Assembly: GCA_006226595.1 (NCBI GenBank)
Contig: SBGP01000103.1
Location: forward strand, 1 to 64,000
DNA: 64,000 nucleotides
Reading direction: 5' to 3'
From: Deltaproteobacteria bacterium
GTDB lineage: Bacteria > Myxococcota_A > UBA796 > GCA-2862545
The position numbers and the translations under genes are program-made. The notes under the pieces were generated by a model. It saw nothing but the letters and a program-made list of their open reading frames with translations. It was not told where the DNA came from and made no database searches. Positions 8,498-17,294 of this stretch are shown here, piece after piece. The first letter of the stretch is position 1. Each line of letters opens with the position of its first letter.

Positions 8498-11400
8498 ATG
8501 CCTCGCATTCGGTTCACACACGACGTCCAAGGGATCCCCGGCACCTCGCTGTTCGAGGTGCTCGGACGGTCGGGGCGTGCCGTGCCTGGGCCGCGCGTGG
8601 CCATCGTCGGCGGTATCCACGGCGACGAACCGGTGGGACTGCGGGTGCTCGACCGCCTCGCCGAGATCGCCGAGCGCGAGCTCGTCGCGGGCAGCCTGCT
8701 GCTCGTGCGGGGCAACCTCGATGCCGCGGCGCTGGGCATTCGCCACACCAGGGGCGGCGTCGACCTCAACCGGCTGTTCGACGCCGAGACCCTCGACCGT
8801 CTCGCCCGCTCCGCCCCCGAGACCCTGAACTCCGAGGAGCGGCGCGCCCGCGCCATCGGACCGCTGCTCGCCAGCGTCGATGCCATCCTGGATCTGCACT
8901 CGACCTCGCGCCCGGCCCCACCGTTCCTGCTCTTCCGAGACGACCAGCGCCATCAGCGCCTCGCCCTGCGACTCGGGGTCGAGCACCTCGTCACCGGCAT
9001 GCACGAGTCGACCATCGTCTCCGGTGGCCTCGCGTGCAACGCGGGGCTTCGGCCCGGCGAGCGAACCGCGCGCCTCGGCTTCACCTTCGAGGCGGGGCAG
9101 CACACGGCGCCCGGCAACGTCGAGCGCGCGTGGGACGTGGTCGTGCGCCTTCTCCACGCGCTGGGCGTTTGGGCGACGGTCCCGGCTCCCGCGGACGTCG
9201 AGCCGCGCGTGTACGAGGTCATCGAGCGCTTTGCGCAGTCGCCGTCGGGCAGCGAGCCGTGGCACTTCGTCGGACACCAGGGCGGCGAGGAAGGCTCCGA
9301 ACGGCAGGGGCCGCCGCGTCAGCTGCGTAGCTTCGAGAACGTCGAGGCGGGTGAGCTCGTGCTTCGACGCGGCAGCCAGGTCGTGCGCGCCTCGGCGCCG
9401 TTCACGATGCTCATGCCGGCGCCGACCGCCGACCCTGGGGCGGACCTGTACTTCGTGCTCCAGCCCCGCCACGGCGGACTGATGCGTGAAGGGGAGGGCC
9501 CGCGGACCGACCTCGAGGCCCAGCGCGAGGCCGAGGCCATCGAGCGCATGCTCGATCTGCTCGACGCCGACTCCTTCGACCAGGGGGCGACGCGCATGAG
9601 CTTCGATCCCCATGTCGTGCTCGGGCTGTGTGCCGAGGAGATCGACCGCATCGGCCGACTGCCCGAGGGACATCCGCATCGGCGCATCGCCGTCGTCGGG
9701 CGAGGGGACTGGAGCAGCGAGGACCGCGACCGTCGCGTGAGTCAGCGCTATCGCCGCGCCATGCGCCGAGCGATCCGCACGGGCGTCGCCATCGACCGCT
9801 ACCAGCTGCTTCGCGGCGCGTCCCTCGGCTGGCTCGACGCCCTCACCGGGCCGGGTATGAGCCGTCTGCTCGTCGAGCGCAACCTGCGTCCCGGCGTGCC
9901 CGACATCCGCATGTACATCGCCGATCGGCAGCCACACACCGTGAGCCTGCTGGTGATGGGGGATGTCGACCTCGCGCTCCGCACCGGGGACTTCCGGTCG
10001 GCGCGCGTCGCGGTGGTCGTCGAGGCCGCCACTGCGGAGCCCGATGGCGGGGACGTGCGCGTGCGCGTCGTGCGTGCAGGACTGCTCTCCGCGCGTCGCG
10101 AGGTGATGGTCGCCACCCACCGGTTCTTGTCGGTGTTGCGCCGGCAGCACCGGGCGCTGCTGCAGAGTGGGCCGCTGGGCCAGCTCAAGGAGCGGCTGCC
10201 CCAGGCGCTCGGCAGCGACGGTGCGCTGATTCCTCGCCCTGACGCCCTCGACGAGCTTCGTCTCGCACTTCGCGGCCTCCAGATCCGTCGCTGGTGCGAG
10301 CAGCTCGACCCCGTGCTCGAGCCCGGCCAGGAGCTTCACGGCCCCGAGGCGCGCGGCGCCTGGCTCGCGAAGACGATCGTGGCCTCCGGCGTGCGCGATG
10401 TCGACGCCCTCAAGGGCCTGCTCCGCGAAGACGGCGATCGGGCCGTGGTCGACGGTGCCGCCCTGTCTCGCTGGGCTGCCGACCCCGCGTCGATGGTCGT
10501 GGCGAGCCCCTCGGCTCGCCCTGCGCCGCTTCAGCCTCTCGGGGCCCGCGAGGTCGATGCGGACACGCTGGAGCGCTGGATTGGCTGGAAGCGCTACCTG
10601 CGCACCGGTCAGCTGCTCCCGGGGACCCGCGGCCTGGATCTCGATCTCGCGCTGACGACGCACGAGATCCACCGCCGCATCGCCGCCATCTACGCACGGG
10701 CTCGGATTCTCGGCGAGCAGTCGCCCGGCGACGTGCGTGTGGTCGTGTGCGGCGACGGCGCCATGCCGCGTCGCGAGCGCCTCGACGCGGGAGGCGGCGT
10801 CCTCGCGGCTCACCTGGCGCTGCTCTCGGACCCGAACGTCGACTACCTCCGCGTCCAGCACGCGTCTGGAACGCACGCCGCATGGCTCAAGGACTTCCTG
10901 GCGCACCTCGTCGACCGCCCCGATGGCGCAGCACCGGCCGCGGTCCAGTGGGAGCCGGATCACGGCGCTTCGGTCAACGTGATCCTGCTCGCGACGCGGG
11001 ACCGCGACGCGTCGACCAGTCCCTTCTCGCTGGACGGCTGGCGCATGCGGGCCTGTGGCGTCGCGCTGCAGGCGTTCGCGGAACAACAACGCGAGTACGA
11101 GCTCGCGCTGTTCACGGGCCTAGACGGACTCGAGAACAGCGAGCTGCTCGCGTTCGGTCGTGCGCACGCCGAAGGCCTGCTGCTCCAGGGTGGCGATCGT
11201 CTGGGCGGCGCCGAGCCGGTTCGCGCGTCAACGGCACGTCACTTTGCAGAGGTCCAACTCGCTCGTTGGATTCGCCGGCTGAGGCGCGCGTCGGAAGAGC
11301 CTGGTTGGCCCGCGCCCGACCATCCGGCGGCCATCCGACGGGCGATTGCGCACCTGGGACTCGAAGATGACGTGCTCGGCGTAGCACTGGTTCGGGCCGC

Positions 11401-11551
11401 GCGATCCGAGGCCTCACCCGAGGATGCGGCACGCGCGACCTGGGATGCCATCGATCCCTGGCCGGGTCCACGATGGGCGGAGCTGCTCGGAAGCGATTAC
11501 ACGGCTCCGACTTCCAGTAGAATCGACCGCGCCGAGCGGAGGAACCTGTGA
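8498..11551 (+). CDS. AspA/AstE-like zinc hydrolase fused to a large unknown region (1017 aa)
   Basis: Residues 1 to about 300 are a succinylglutamate desuccinylase/aspartoacylase-type domain (M14-like). They carry Zn ligands H41 and E44 in GGIHGDEPVG, the D-L-N-R substrate motif (89-92), the third ligand H134 in D-L-H-S-T-S and catalytic E198 in F-E-A-G. The family normally ends near 330-350 aa. Here about 690 more residues follow that I cannot assign; they include an M-Y-I-A-D-R-Q-P-H block, a V-V-V-C-G-D-G-A-M strand and a helical W-I-G-W-K-R-Y-L region. The DNA stays in one GC-rich coding frame with no sign of a frameshift. Its stop overlaps the GTG of the next gene (GTGA), so it is coupled to the GAF proteins. 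The substrate is unknown. Confidence 0.85.
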   Translation: MPRIRFTHDVQGIPGTSLFEVLGRSGRAVPGPRVAIVGGIHGDEPVGLRVLDRLAEIAERELVAGSLLLVRGNLDAAALGIRHTRGGVDLNRLFDAETLDRLARSAPETLNSEERRARAIGPLLASVDAILDLHSTSRPAPPFLLFRDDQRHQRLALRLGVEHLVTGMHESTIVSGGLACNAGLRPGERTARLGFTFEAGQHTAPGNVERAWDVVVRLLHALGVWATVPAPADVEPRVYEVIERFAQSPSGSEPWHFVGHQGGEEGSERQGPPRQLRSFENVEAGELVLRRGSQVVRASAPFTMLMPAPTADPGADLYFVLQPRHGGLMREGEGPRTDLEAQREAEAIERMLDLLDADSFDQGATRMSFDPHVVLGLCAEEIDRIGRLPEGHPHRRIAVVGRGDWSSEDRDRRVSQRYRRAMRRAIRTGVAIDRYQLLRGASLGWLDALTGPGMSRLLVERNLRPGVPDIRMYIADRQPHTVSLLVMGDVDLALRTGDFRSARVAVVVEAATAEPDGGDVRVRVVRAGLLSARREVMVATHRFLSVLRRQHRALLQSGPLGQLKERLPQALGSDGALIPRPDALDELRLALRGLQIRRWCEQLDPVLEPGQELHGPEARGAWLAKTIVASGVRDVDALKGLLREDGDRAVVDGAALSRWAADPASMVVASPSARPAPLQPLGAREVDADTLERWIGWKRYLRTGQLLPGTRGLDLDLALTTHEIHRRIAAIYARARILGEQSPGDVRVVVCGDGAMPRRERLDAGGGVLAAHLALLSDPNVDYLRVQHASGTHAAWLKDFLAHLVDRPDGAAPAAVQWEPDHGASVNVILLATRDRDASTSPFSLDGWRMRACGVALQAFAEQQREYELALFTGLDGLENSELLAFGRAHAEGLLLQGGDRLGGAEPVRASTARHFAEVQLARWIRRLRRASEEPGWPAPDHPAAIRRAIAHLGLEDDVLGVALVRAARSEASPEDAARATWDAIDPWPGPRWAELLGSDYTAPTSSRIDRAERRNL

Positions 11552-12405
11552 ACTTCACCGTGACCGCCAATGACGGAATGACCGTCAAGGTCGACGCGCC
11601 CAACTGGATGATGGCGCTCGGCAAGGCGATGGCCTTCTTCGAATACGACCCCAAGGCGATGGGGCGGTGGGTTTGTGTGCCGAGTGCCTCCGGTGACATC
11701 CACGTCGATGACCCTGTCAAGCACCAGTCCTGGACGGTCAAGCCCGAGCAGGAAATCAAGATCGTCGTCCGCCAGTCGAACATGGTGATCGAAGAGGAGC
11801 CCGAGGAGGAGCGCGTCGACGACAACGACGACTCCGAGGTCGACTTCTCCGCGGACGTGTCGGCGATCGCGATGCCCACTTCGGCCCTGGCCGACGTCAA
11901 GGAGTGGGAGCCCGAGAAGGTGTTCAGCGAGGAGAGCCTCGCCGAGCGCCTGTTCGATCTCTCCTTCGACATGATGGGCGTCGGCCCCGAAGAGGCCTGC
12001 GCTCTCGCGGTGGACCTCGTCAACGAGTTCATCACCACCGAGACCACCGTGGCCTACCGCGCGTCGCTCAACGACGAGGCTATGCACGTCGGTGCGGTCA
12101 CCGGCTCGCTCGAGGGCGTGCTCGAGGGCAAGGTCGTGCCCTTCGGCGAAGGGCTCGCCGGAACCTGCTTCGACATGGGCACACCCATCGAGGTCAGGAA
12201 CTCCGAAGAGGACCCGGCCACGCTGTTCGGCATCGACGAGGACGTCGACATCGAGCCGCGCCGCGTGATCTGCGTGCCCGTCCAGAACGAGAAGGGCATC
12301 TTCGGCGTCATCCAGATCATCAACCCGGATGAGGAGAAGGGCTTCGACCCCGAGGTGCTCACGAGCGTCGCCCTCACCCTCGCTGGCGCACTCGCGGGGC
12401 TGTGA
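11548..12405 (+). CDS. GAF-domain protein, first of two tandem paralogues
   Basis: A 285-aa cytoplasmic protein. Residues 1-75 are a small domain with the signature V-K-V-D-A-P-N-W-M-M-A-L-G-K-A and W-V-C-V-P-S. An acidic linker (EEEPEEERVDDNDD) follows, then a GAF-type sensory domain (about 130-285) with V-V-P-F-G-E-G-L-A-G, R-V-I-C-V-P-V and F-G-V-I-Q-I-I-N-P. GAF domains bind small molecules or mediate dimerisation; the ligand is not predictable here. The GTG start overlaps the previous stop. The next gene has the same architecture, so the pair arose by duplication and may form a heterodimer. Confidence 0.85.
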   Translation: MNFTVTANDGMTVKVDAPNWMMALGKAMAFFEYDPKAMGRWVCVPSASGDIHVDDPVKHQSWTVKPEQEIKIVVRQSNMVIEEEPEEERVDDNDDSEVDFSADVSAIAMPTSALADVKEWEPEKVFSEESLAERLFDLSFDMMGVGPEEACALAVDLVNEFITTETTVAYRASLNDEAMHVGAVTGSLEGVLEGKVVPFGEGLAGTCFDMGTPIEVRNSEEDPATLFGIDEDVDIEPRRVICVPVQNEKGIFGVIQIINPDEEKGFDPEVLTSVALTLAGALAGL

Positions 12406-13514
12406 TGCGCTTCGAAGTCCGCAGCGTCGACGACGAGCGTAAGGTCCGCCTCGATGCTGTGGACTGGATGATGGCCATGTCCAAGGCCATCGAACAGTGG
12501 CGCGTCACCGTGCACGGCTGGACCTGCAGCACCCGCAAGAACGGGGACGTGTGGGTTCAGGACCCGACCACGGGCCTGACCTGGGTGGTCTCGCCGTTGT
12601 CGACCGAGGCACCGCGCCGCCCGCTTCGCCGCAAGGACTCCGCCGGTCCACCGCCGCCGCCGCCGCCGGGTGTCGGTCGCAGCCTCGGCGCTCCGCCGCC
12701 ACCGAACGTGAAGTCGGTGAAGCCGAAGACGGCTGCTCCCGCGGCTCCGGCACCGGACGACGCGATGGACGCGCCGCCGGCTCCCGGGCGTGTCGCGCGC
12801 AAGCCCAAGGCTCCGCCGCAGGTCGTCGAGGTCGATCGCGCCGCCCCGCCGCCGCGACTTCGCATGCCCACCGAGGGACCGCAGGATCCGAGCTACGGCC
12901 CGGGTGGCGAGTGGGCGCCGGACGAGGACGAGTTCGATCCCGAGGCCTCGATCGACGCGCCGGACGAGGTCGCGCCGACCATCGCCAAGGAGATGCCCGA
13001 AGAGATGCGCATCGCCACGCCGGGGCCCGAGAACCTGGCCGAGCGCCTCTTCGACATGGCCGACGAGATCGCGGCGTGCCCCTCGGCCTACGAGGCGTCC
13101 GAGCTCGTGCTCGAGCTGTGCATGCGAGAGATCGGCTGCGAGGCCGGCAGCGTGCTCCGCGGCAGCCTCAACGACCAGGCGCTGACCTTCGTCGCCTGTG
13201 CGGGACCGGCTGGTGACGCCCTCGTCGGACGCAAGCTCCGCTTCGGGCGCGGCCTCGTGGGCTTTGCCTTCGACAAGGGCTTCACGATCATCGTGAACGA
13301 CGTGGACAACGATGAGCGTCACCTGTCCGCGGTCGACGACGAGACCGGTTTCCACACGATGAACGTTCTGTGCACGCCGATCCGCAGCGAGTCCGAGCAC
13401 TTCGGTGTGGTGCAGCTCCTCAACGCCGAGGGCGGATTCCACGGCTGGCACGCCGAGGTCGCCGAGTCGCTCACCAAGTCGCTGGCGGCAGCGCTGTCGG
13501 CAGGCCTGCACTGA
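12405..13514 (+). CDS. GAF-domain protein with Pro-rich linker, second paralogue
   Basis: A paralogue of the preceding gene with the same order: an N-terminal domain (V-R-L-D-A-V-D-W-M-M-A-M-S-K-A, then G-D-V-W-V-Q-D-P), a linker, and a C-terminal GAF domain (F-G-R-G-L-V-G-F-A-F and H-F-G-V-V-Q-L-L-N). The linker is much longer than in the first copy, about 130 residues, and rich in Pro, including a seven-proline run followed by APPPP. The ATG at 12405 shares its A with the upstream stop (TGATG); a GTG at 12402 immediately before it is an equal alternative. The protein is 369 aa and probably works with its neighbour as one sensory unit. Confidence 0.85.
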   Translation: MRFEVRSVDDERKVRLDAVDWMMAMSKAIEQWRVTVHGWTCSTRKNGDVWVQDPTTGLTWVVSPLSTEAPRRPLRRKDSAGPPPPPPPGVGRSLGAPPPPNVKSVKPKTAAPAAPAPDDAMDAPPAPGRVARKPKAPPQVVEVDRAAPPPRLRMPTEGPQDPSYGPGGEWAPDEDEFDPEASIDAPDEVAPTIAKEMPEEMRIATPGPENLAERLFDMADEIAACPSAYEASELVLELCMREIGCEAGSVLRGSLNDQALTFVACAGPAGDALVGRKLRFGRGLVGFAFDKGFTIIVNDVDNDERHLSAVDDETGFHTMNVLCTPIRSESEHFGVVQLLNAEGGFHGWHAEVAESLTKSLAAALSAGLH

Positions 13515-13516
13515 GC

Positions 13517-15226
13517 TTGCTCGCGCGTCTGTCCGAGGACGAGCGCGGGCTTCTCCTCCACCGCTGGCAGACGCTCGAGGCGCTGCGTGCGCGCGCGCCA
13601 TGGGCGGGGGCTTGTCTGTCCGAGGGCCCCGTGGGGCGGGCGCTGGCGTCGGCAGAGGCCTCGTCCGGAGCGGCAGGGCGCTGGGACCAGGTGGGTTCGG
13701 TCGCTCGGCGGACCGCGCTGGGGCAGGTGTTCACTCCGCCGGAGCTCGCGGCGGCGCTCGCCGAGCTGATTCCAGGCACGCCGGAGAGCGTGCTCGATCC
13801 GGCCTGCGGCGACGGCTCGCTGCTCGTCGCGATGGCCGATCTGCTTCACGCCCGCGGGGTGGCGGCCTCCGAGGTGCTCGGCCGGTTGGTCGGGTGGGAT
13901 CGGGACCCGTGCGCGGCGTGGCTCGCGCGCGCTCGGCTGGTGGAGTGGGCGGATGCCCACGGGGTGACCACGGCGCCGGTCATCGAGGTGCGCGATGCGC
14001 TCGCGGTGAGCGAAGAGCGCTTCGCCGCGGTGATTGCGAACCCGCCGTACCTCGAGGCCAAGCGGATGCGCGGAGCGGAGCCGGGCCTGCGGGAGCGGCT
14101 CAGGCGGCGCTTCCCAGGGCTGTCCGGAGCGTGGGACCTGTACTGCGCGTTTCTGCATCGTGCCGAGGAACTCGTGGCACCGGGAGGGCACGCGGCCTTC
14201 CTCGTGCCGAGCAAGGTCCTCCAGGCGCGCTACGCCGCGTCGCTGCGACGGGCCTGGCTCGCCGAGGGGCCGCTGCGGCTGACCCGGGTCGTCGACTGCG
14301 CGACGCTCAAGCCGCCACCGTTTCCGGGCACCAGCGTCTACCCCGCGCTGCTCGGCTTCGTCGCCGGTCTCGCGGAGGAGGTGGTGGCGAGGCGAGCTGT
14401 GGACCCCGCGGAGCTCCGCCGATCCACCGAGCACCGCGTGCCTCACGAGGTGCTGCGCCGGGCAGGGGACGAGGTTCCCGTGTTCGTGCCCTTCGCGTCG
14501 TGGCCCCTGCTCGAGCCCCTGCTCGCCCTTCCCCGGCTCGGAGAGGTGGCGCGGGTGGCGTCGACGTGCTCGTTCCACGTTCGCGGGTTGCGCGAGCAGT
14601 ACGTCGGGCGTGAACGTCCTGCGAGCCAGGGCTGGCGCTACCTCGGTGGCCAGAGCCGAGCGCGCCGGAACGAGGTGGGCTGTTACGCCATCGACTGGCG
14701 GGGCTACTGGATTCGCTTCGACAACGACGAGCTGCGCGCCGAGCACGGCAACCCGCTGCCGTCGCTCGCGACCTTCACGCGTCCGAAGCTCGTGTTCTGC
14801 CAGCACGCTCGACGCTTGGAAGCCGCCCTCGACGAGCAGGGGCAGTACGTGACGAAGGACGTGTTCCCCGTCGCCTGGCCCACGGACGACCGCTGGTCGC
14901 TGGCCGCTCTGTGCGCGCTGTTCAACAGCACCGTGGTCACGGCCCTCTACAACACGCTGTACCAGGGGGTGCGCGTCCAGGGCGAGACGTACCACTACCT
15001 CCCGGCGTTCCTGCGCGAGGTCCCGGTTCCACCGCGGGAGCACCCCGCGCTCGCCGACCTCGATGCCCTCGCGACGGCGATCAGTGGTCCCGAGGACCCT
15101 CGCTGGCACCAGGCGGACCTGGCGATCACCCGTGCATACGGGCTAGACGGCGGGGCGCTGGCGGTGTTGCGCGATCTGCACCTCCGCCGCGTCGGAGCCC
15201 CCTGTCCTCGAGAGCGCCATGGCTGA
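13517..15226 (+). CDS. Eco57I-type N6-adenine DNA methyltransferase, probable TTG start
   Basis: A SAM-dependent amino-methyltransferase. F-T-P-P-E-L (72-77) precedes motif I V-L-D-P-A-C-G-D-G (92-100), and the catalytic motif IV is N-P-P-Y (175-178), which indicates adenine-N6 (or cytosine-N4) methylation. The C-terminal half, with K-L-V-F-C-Q-H and the Y-H-Y-L-P-A-F-L-R-E-V-P-V-P-P end, resembles target-recognition parts of Eco57I-type R-M proteins, but I see no endonuclease motif. The frame stays open back to 13370, but the GAF gene fills that space. The TTG at 13517, 2 nt after the GAF stop, gives a sensible 569-aa protein (MLARLSEDERG). It is an orphan methyltransferase inside a signalling operon. 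Confidence 0.8.
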   Translation: MLARLSEDERGLLLHRWQTLEALRARAPWAGACLSEGPVGRALASAEASSGAAGRWDQVGSVARRTALGQVFTPPELAAALAELIPGTPESVLDPACGDGSLLVAMADLLHARGVAASEVLGRLVGWDRDPCAAWLARARLVEWADAHGVTTAPVIEVRDALAVSEERFAAVIANPPYLEAKRMRGAEPGLRERLRRRFPGLSGAWDLYCAFLHRAEELVAPGGHAAFLVPSKVLQARYAASLRRAWLAEGPLRLTRVVDCATLKPPPFPGTSVYPALLGFVAGLAEEVVARRAVDPAELRRSTEHRVPHEVLRRAGDEVPVFVPFASWPLLEPLLALPRLGEVARVASTCSFHVRGLREQYVGRERPASQGWRYLGGQSRARRNEVGCYAIDWRGYWIRFDNDELRAEHGNPLPSLATFTRPKLVFCQHARRLEAALDEQGQYVTKDVFPVAWPTDDRWSLAALCALFNSTVVTALYNTLYQGVRVQGETYHYLPAFLREVPVPPREHPALADLDALATAISGPEDPRWHQADLAITRAYGLDGGALAVLRDLHLRRVGAPCPRERHG

Positions 15227-15953
15227 AGAGACCCTCGATCGCATCGCCGGCAACTGGCACATCTACCAGCTCAAGCACGGCCACCGCTTCTCGACCGATG
15301 ACCAGGTGTGTGCCTGGCACGCCGCGCGGGAGTTTCCGCAGGCCCGGCGCCTGCTCGACCTCGGCTGTGGTCTGGGCTCCGTGGGCCTGTCGCTGCTTCA
15401 TCGCCTGGGTCCCGACGCGACGCTGGTCGGCATCGAGGCCCAGGATGTGTCCTTCGAGCTCGCGACGCGCACCGTGGCTCACAACGGGCTCGAGGACCGC
15501 GTGCGAATCCTCCACGGGGACATCCGCGATGCATCGCTGCTCGACGAGCGCTTCGAGCTGATCACCGGCTCGCCGCCTTACATCCCGCTCGGCAAAGGCG
15601 TCGTCAGCCCCCATCCCCAGCGTGCGGCGTGTCGCATGGAGCTCCGCGGCTCGATCTTCGACTACGCGGAGTCCGCTCGCCGGTGGCTCGCCCCGGGAGG
15701 CGGGTTCTGCGTCGTGATGGCGGCGGGAGATCCGCGGACCGAAGAGGGGCCCATCGCCGCCGGCTTCGAGATCCTGTCTCGCGTCGACTACGCGTTTCGC
15801 GAGGGCCGTCCGCCGACCATCGCGACGCTGTTCTGCCGCCCGAAGGAGGAGGGGCCGTTTCCGCCTCGTCGGGACGAGACCGTGATCGTGCGCGCCGCGG
15901 ATGGGGAGTTCTCGGAAGAGTACGCGGAGATCCGCGCGGGAACCGACCCCTGA
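15219..15953 (+). CDS. TrmN6/YfiC-like SAM-dependent methyltransferase
   Basis: A small class I methyltransferase of 244 aa. Motif I is L-L-D-L-G-C-G-L-G-S-V-G (45-56), the acidic residue follows in V-G-I-E-A-Q, and the catalytic motif is G-S-P-P-Y (117-121), a form of NPPY. The K-H-G-H-R-F-S-T-D-D-Q start and overall plan match the tRNA(Val) adenine-37 N6-methyltransferase family (TrmN6/YfiC), so tRNA modification is likely, but another N6 or protein substrate cannot be excluded. The ATG lies 8 nt inside the end of the DNA methyltransferase gene, so the two adenine-type methyltransferases are translationally linked. Confidence 0.85.
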   Translation: MAEETLDRIAGNWHIYQLKHGHRFSTDDQVCAWHAAREFPQARRLLDLGCGLGSVGLSLLHRLGPDATLVGIEAQDVSFELATRTVAHNGLEDRVRILHGDIRDASLLDERFELITGSPPYIPLGKGVVSPHPQRAACRMELRGSIFDYAESARRWLAPGGGFCVVMAAGDPRTEEGPIAAGFEILSRVDYAFREGRPPTIATLFCRPKEEGPFPPRRDETVIVRAADGEFSEEYAEIRAGTDP

Positions 15954-16060
15954 CGCGCGCGGCCGCGCTCGGCTGAACCGCTGGAGCCTCGCCGTGGATG
16001 CGCGGACGCCGTGCGAGCGTCGGGCATCTCGCGCTAGCATGGGACCCCTTTGGAGGTGCT

Positions 16061-17290
16061 GTGCGCATCCGTCAGTCCGTCGCGGCGACACATCCCGGGC
16101 GGCGCCGCGAAGTCAACGAAGACCGCGTGCTCCGCCTTCCTCGAGAGCGCGTGTTCGCCGTGGCCGATGGCATGGGCGGGGCCGGCGTCGGCGACGTTGC
16201 GGCGTCGCTGGCCACGGATGCGATCAAGGACGGGCTCGAGCGGCTTGGCGAAGTGCTCCAGGGCGTCGAGGAGGATCACTCGGCAGAGGCGCGGGTGGCG
16301 CTCACGGACGTGCTCACGACCATCTTCTCGGATGCGAACGGGCGAGTGCGCGACGAGGCTCTGCGCGCCGGTCGCAGCCAGATGGGCAGCGCGCTGGTGA
16401 TGCTCACCTTCGCTCGCAACTTCGCGTACATCGCACACGTGGGGCACAGCCGCGCGTATCTGTACCGCGGTGGGCGCCTGACCCGGCTCACCGAGGACCA
16501 CAGCGTGGCCGAGCTCCGGTACCGCCGCGGGCGCATGACGCGCGAGGAGTACGAGGAGAGCCCGGACCGACACGTGCTGTACCAGACGCTGGGGAGCGGC
16601 GCGGATGTCGACGTGGACGTCGCCGAGGTGCGCCTGCTCGACGGGGACGTCCTGTTGCTGTGTTCGGACGGCCTCACGCGCGTGCTCGGCGACGAGAAGC
16701 TGCAGGACGCCGTGGTCGCGGACAAGCTGCCGCGGACGTTGCGCAACCTGGTGGGTGCCGCCAACGAGGCGGGCGGACCCGACAATGTGAGTGCCGTGGT
16801 CCTCTCGGTGGAGGTCGATGCGGGCGAGGATGCGTCGGTCGAGGAGCTCTCCACGGGACTCGGGGACTCGCACCTCTTCCGGGACCTCAACGGCCCGGAA
16901 CGCCTGATGATCGCGCCGTACCTCGAAGAGCTCTCGGTGAAGAAGGGCGAGGTCCTGCTCGCGGACGGCGCCTTTGCGGACCGCGCGTTCATCGTGCTCG
17001 ACGGGCAGCTCTCGTGGACCCGGGGGCAACGCGTGCTCGCGACCTTCGGACATGGCGAAGCGGCAGGTGTGCTCCACCTCGCGCGCGAGATCCAGCACCA
17101 GGGCGAGCTCACGGCGACCAAGGACACGCGCCTGGTGGTACTGAACCGCGTGCGCTTCCAGGAGCTGCTGCGTCAGAAGCCGGACATCGGCGCCCGGGTG
17201 GCCATCGCACTGCTCGACGACGTGGGGCTGCGCATGCGGGACATGGCGGATCGGCTGCAGGCGATCGAGCGCGTGGCTCGCGGCGAATAG
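16061..17290 (+). CDS. PP2C-family Ser/Thr phosphatase fused to cyclic-nucleotide-binding domain (1)
   Basis: Residues 1-240 are a PP2C (PPM) phosphatase. It has the early N-E-D, the metal motif V-A-D-G-M-G-G near 34-40, H-V-G-H-S-R-A-Y-L, a C-S-D-G-L motif and G-G-P-D-N late. Residues about 275-400 form a cNMP-binding-like beta barrel (K-K-G-E-V-L-L-A-D-G, A-F-I-V-L-D-G) with a C-terminal helix. Note H-V-G-H-S where most PP2Cs have H-V-G-D-S, so one conserved Asp is replaced by His. The GTG at 16061 with GGAGG 4 nt before it was preferred over an in-frame ATG at 15998. It probably removes phosphate from Ser/Thr kinase targets under nucleotide or conformational control. Confidence 0.88.
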   Translation: MRIRQSVAATHPGRRREVNEDRVLRLPRERVFAVADGMGGAGVGDVAASLATDAIKDGLERLGEVLQGVEEDHSAEARVALTDVLTTIFSDANGRVRDEALRAGRSQMGSALVMLTFARNFAYIAHVGHSRAYLYRGGRLTRLTEDHSVAELRYRRGRMTREEYEESPDRHVLYQTLGSGADVDVDVAEVRLLDGDVLLLCSDGLTRVLGDEKLQDAVVADKLPRTLRNLVGAANEAGGPDNVSAVVLSVEVDAGEDASVEELSTGLGDSHLFRDLNGPERLMIAPYLEELSVKKGEVLLADGAFADRAFIVLDGQLSWTRGQRVLATFGHGEAAGVLHLAREIQHQGELTATKDTRLVVLNRVRFQELLRQKPDIGARVAIALLDDVGLRMRDMADRLQAIERVARGE

Positions 17291-17294
17291 GCTG

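Noticed and set aside
8489-11089. Long antisense open frame (about 866 codons) opposite the AspA-like gene
   Set aside because: It mirrors the codon-position GC bias of the plus-strand gene, has no family motif and overlaps a protein with clear catalytic residues.
13370-13516. Earlier start for the DNA methyltransferase
   Set aside because: That stretch codes the end of the GAF domain in another frame; the methyltransferase-like sequence begins only after 13517.
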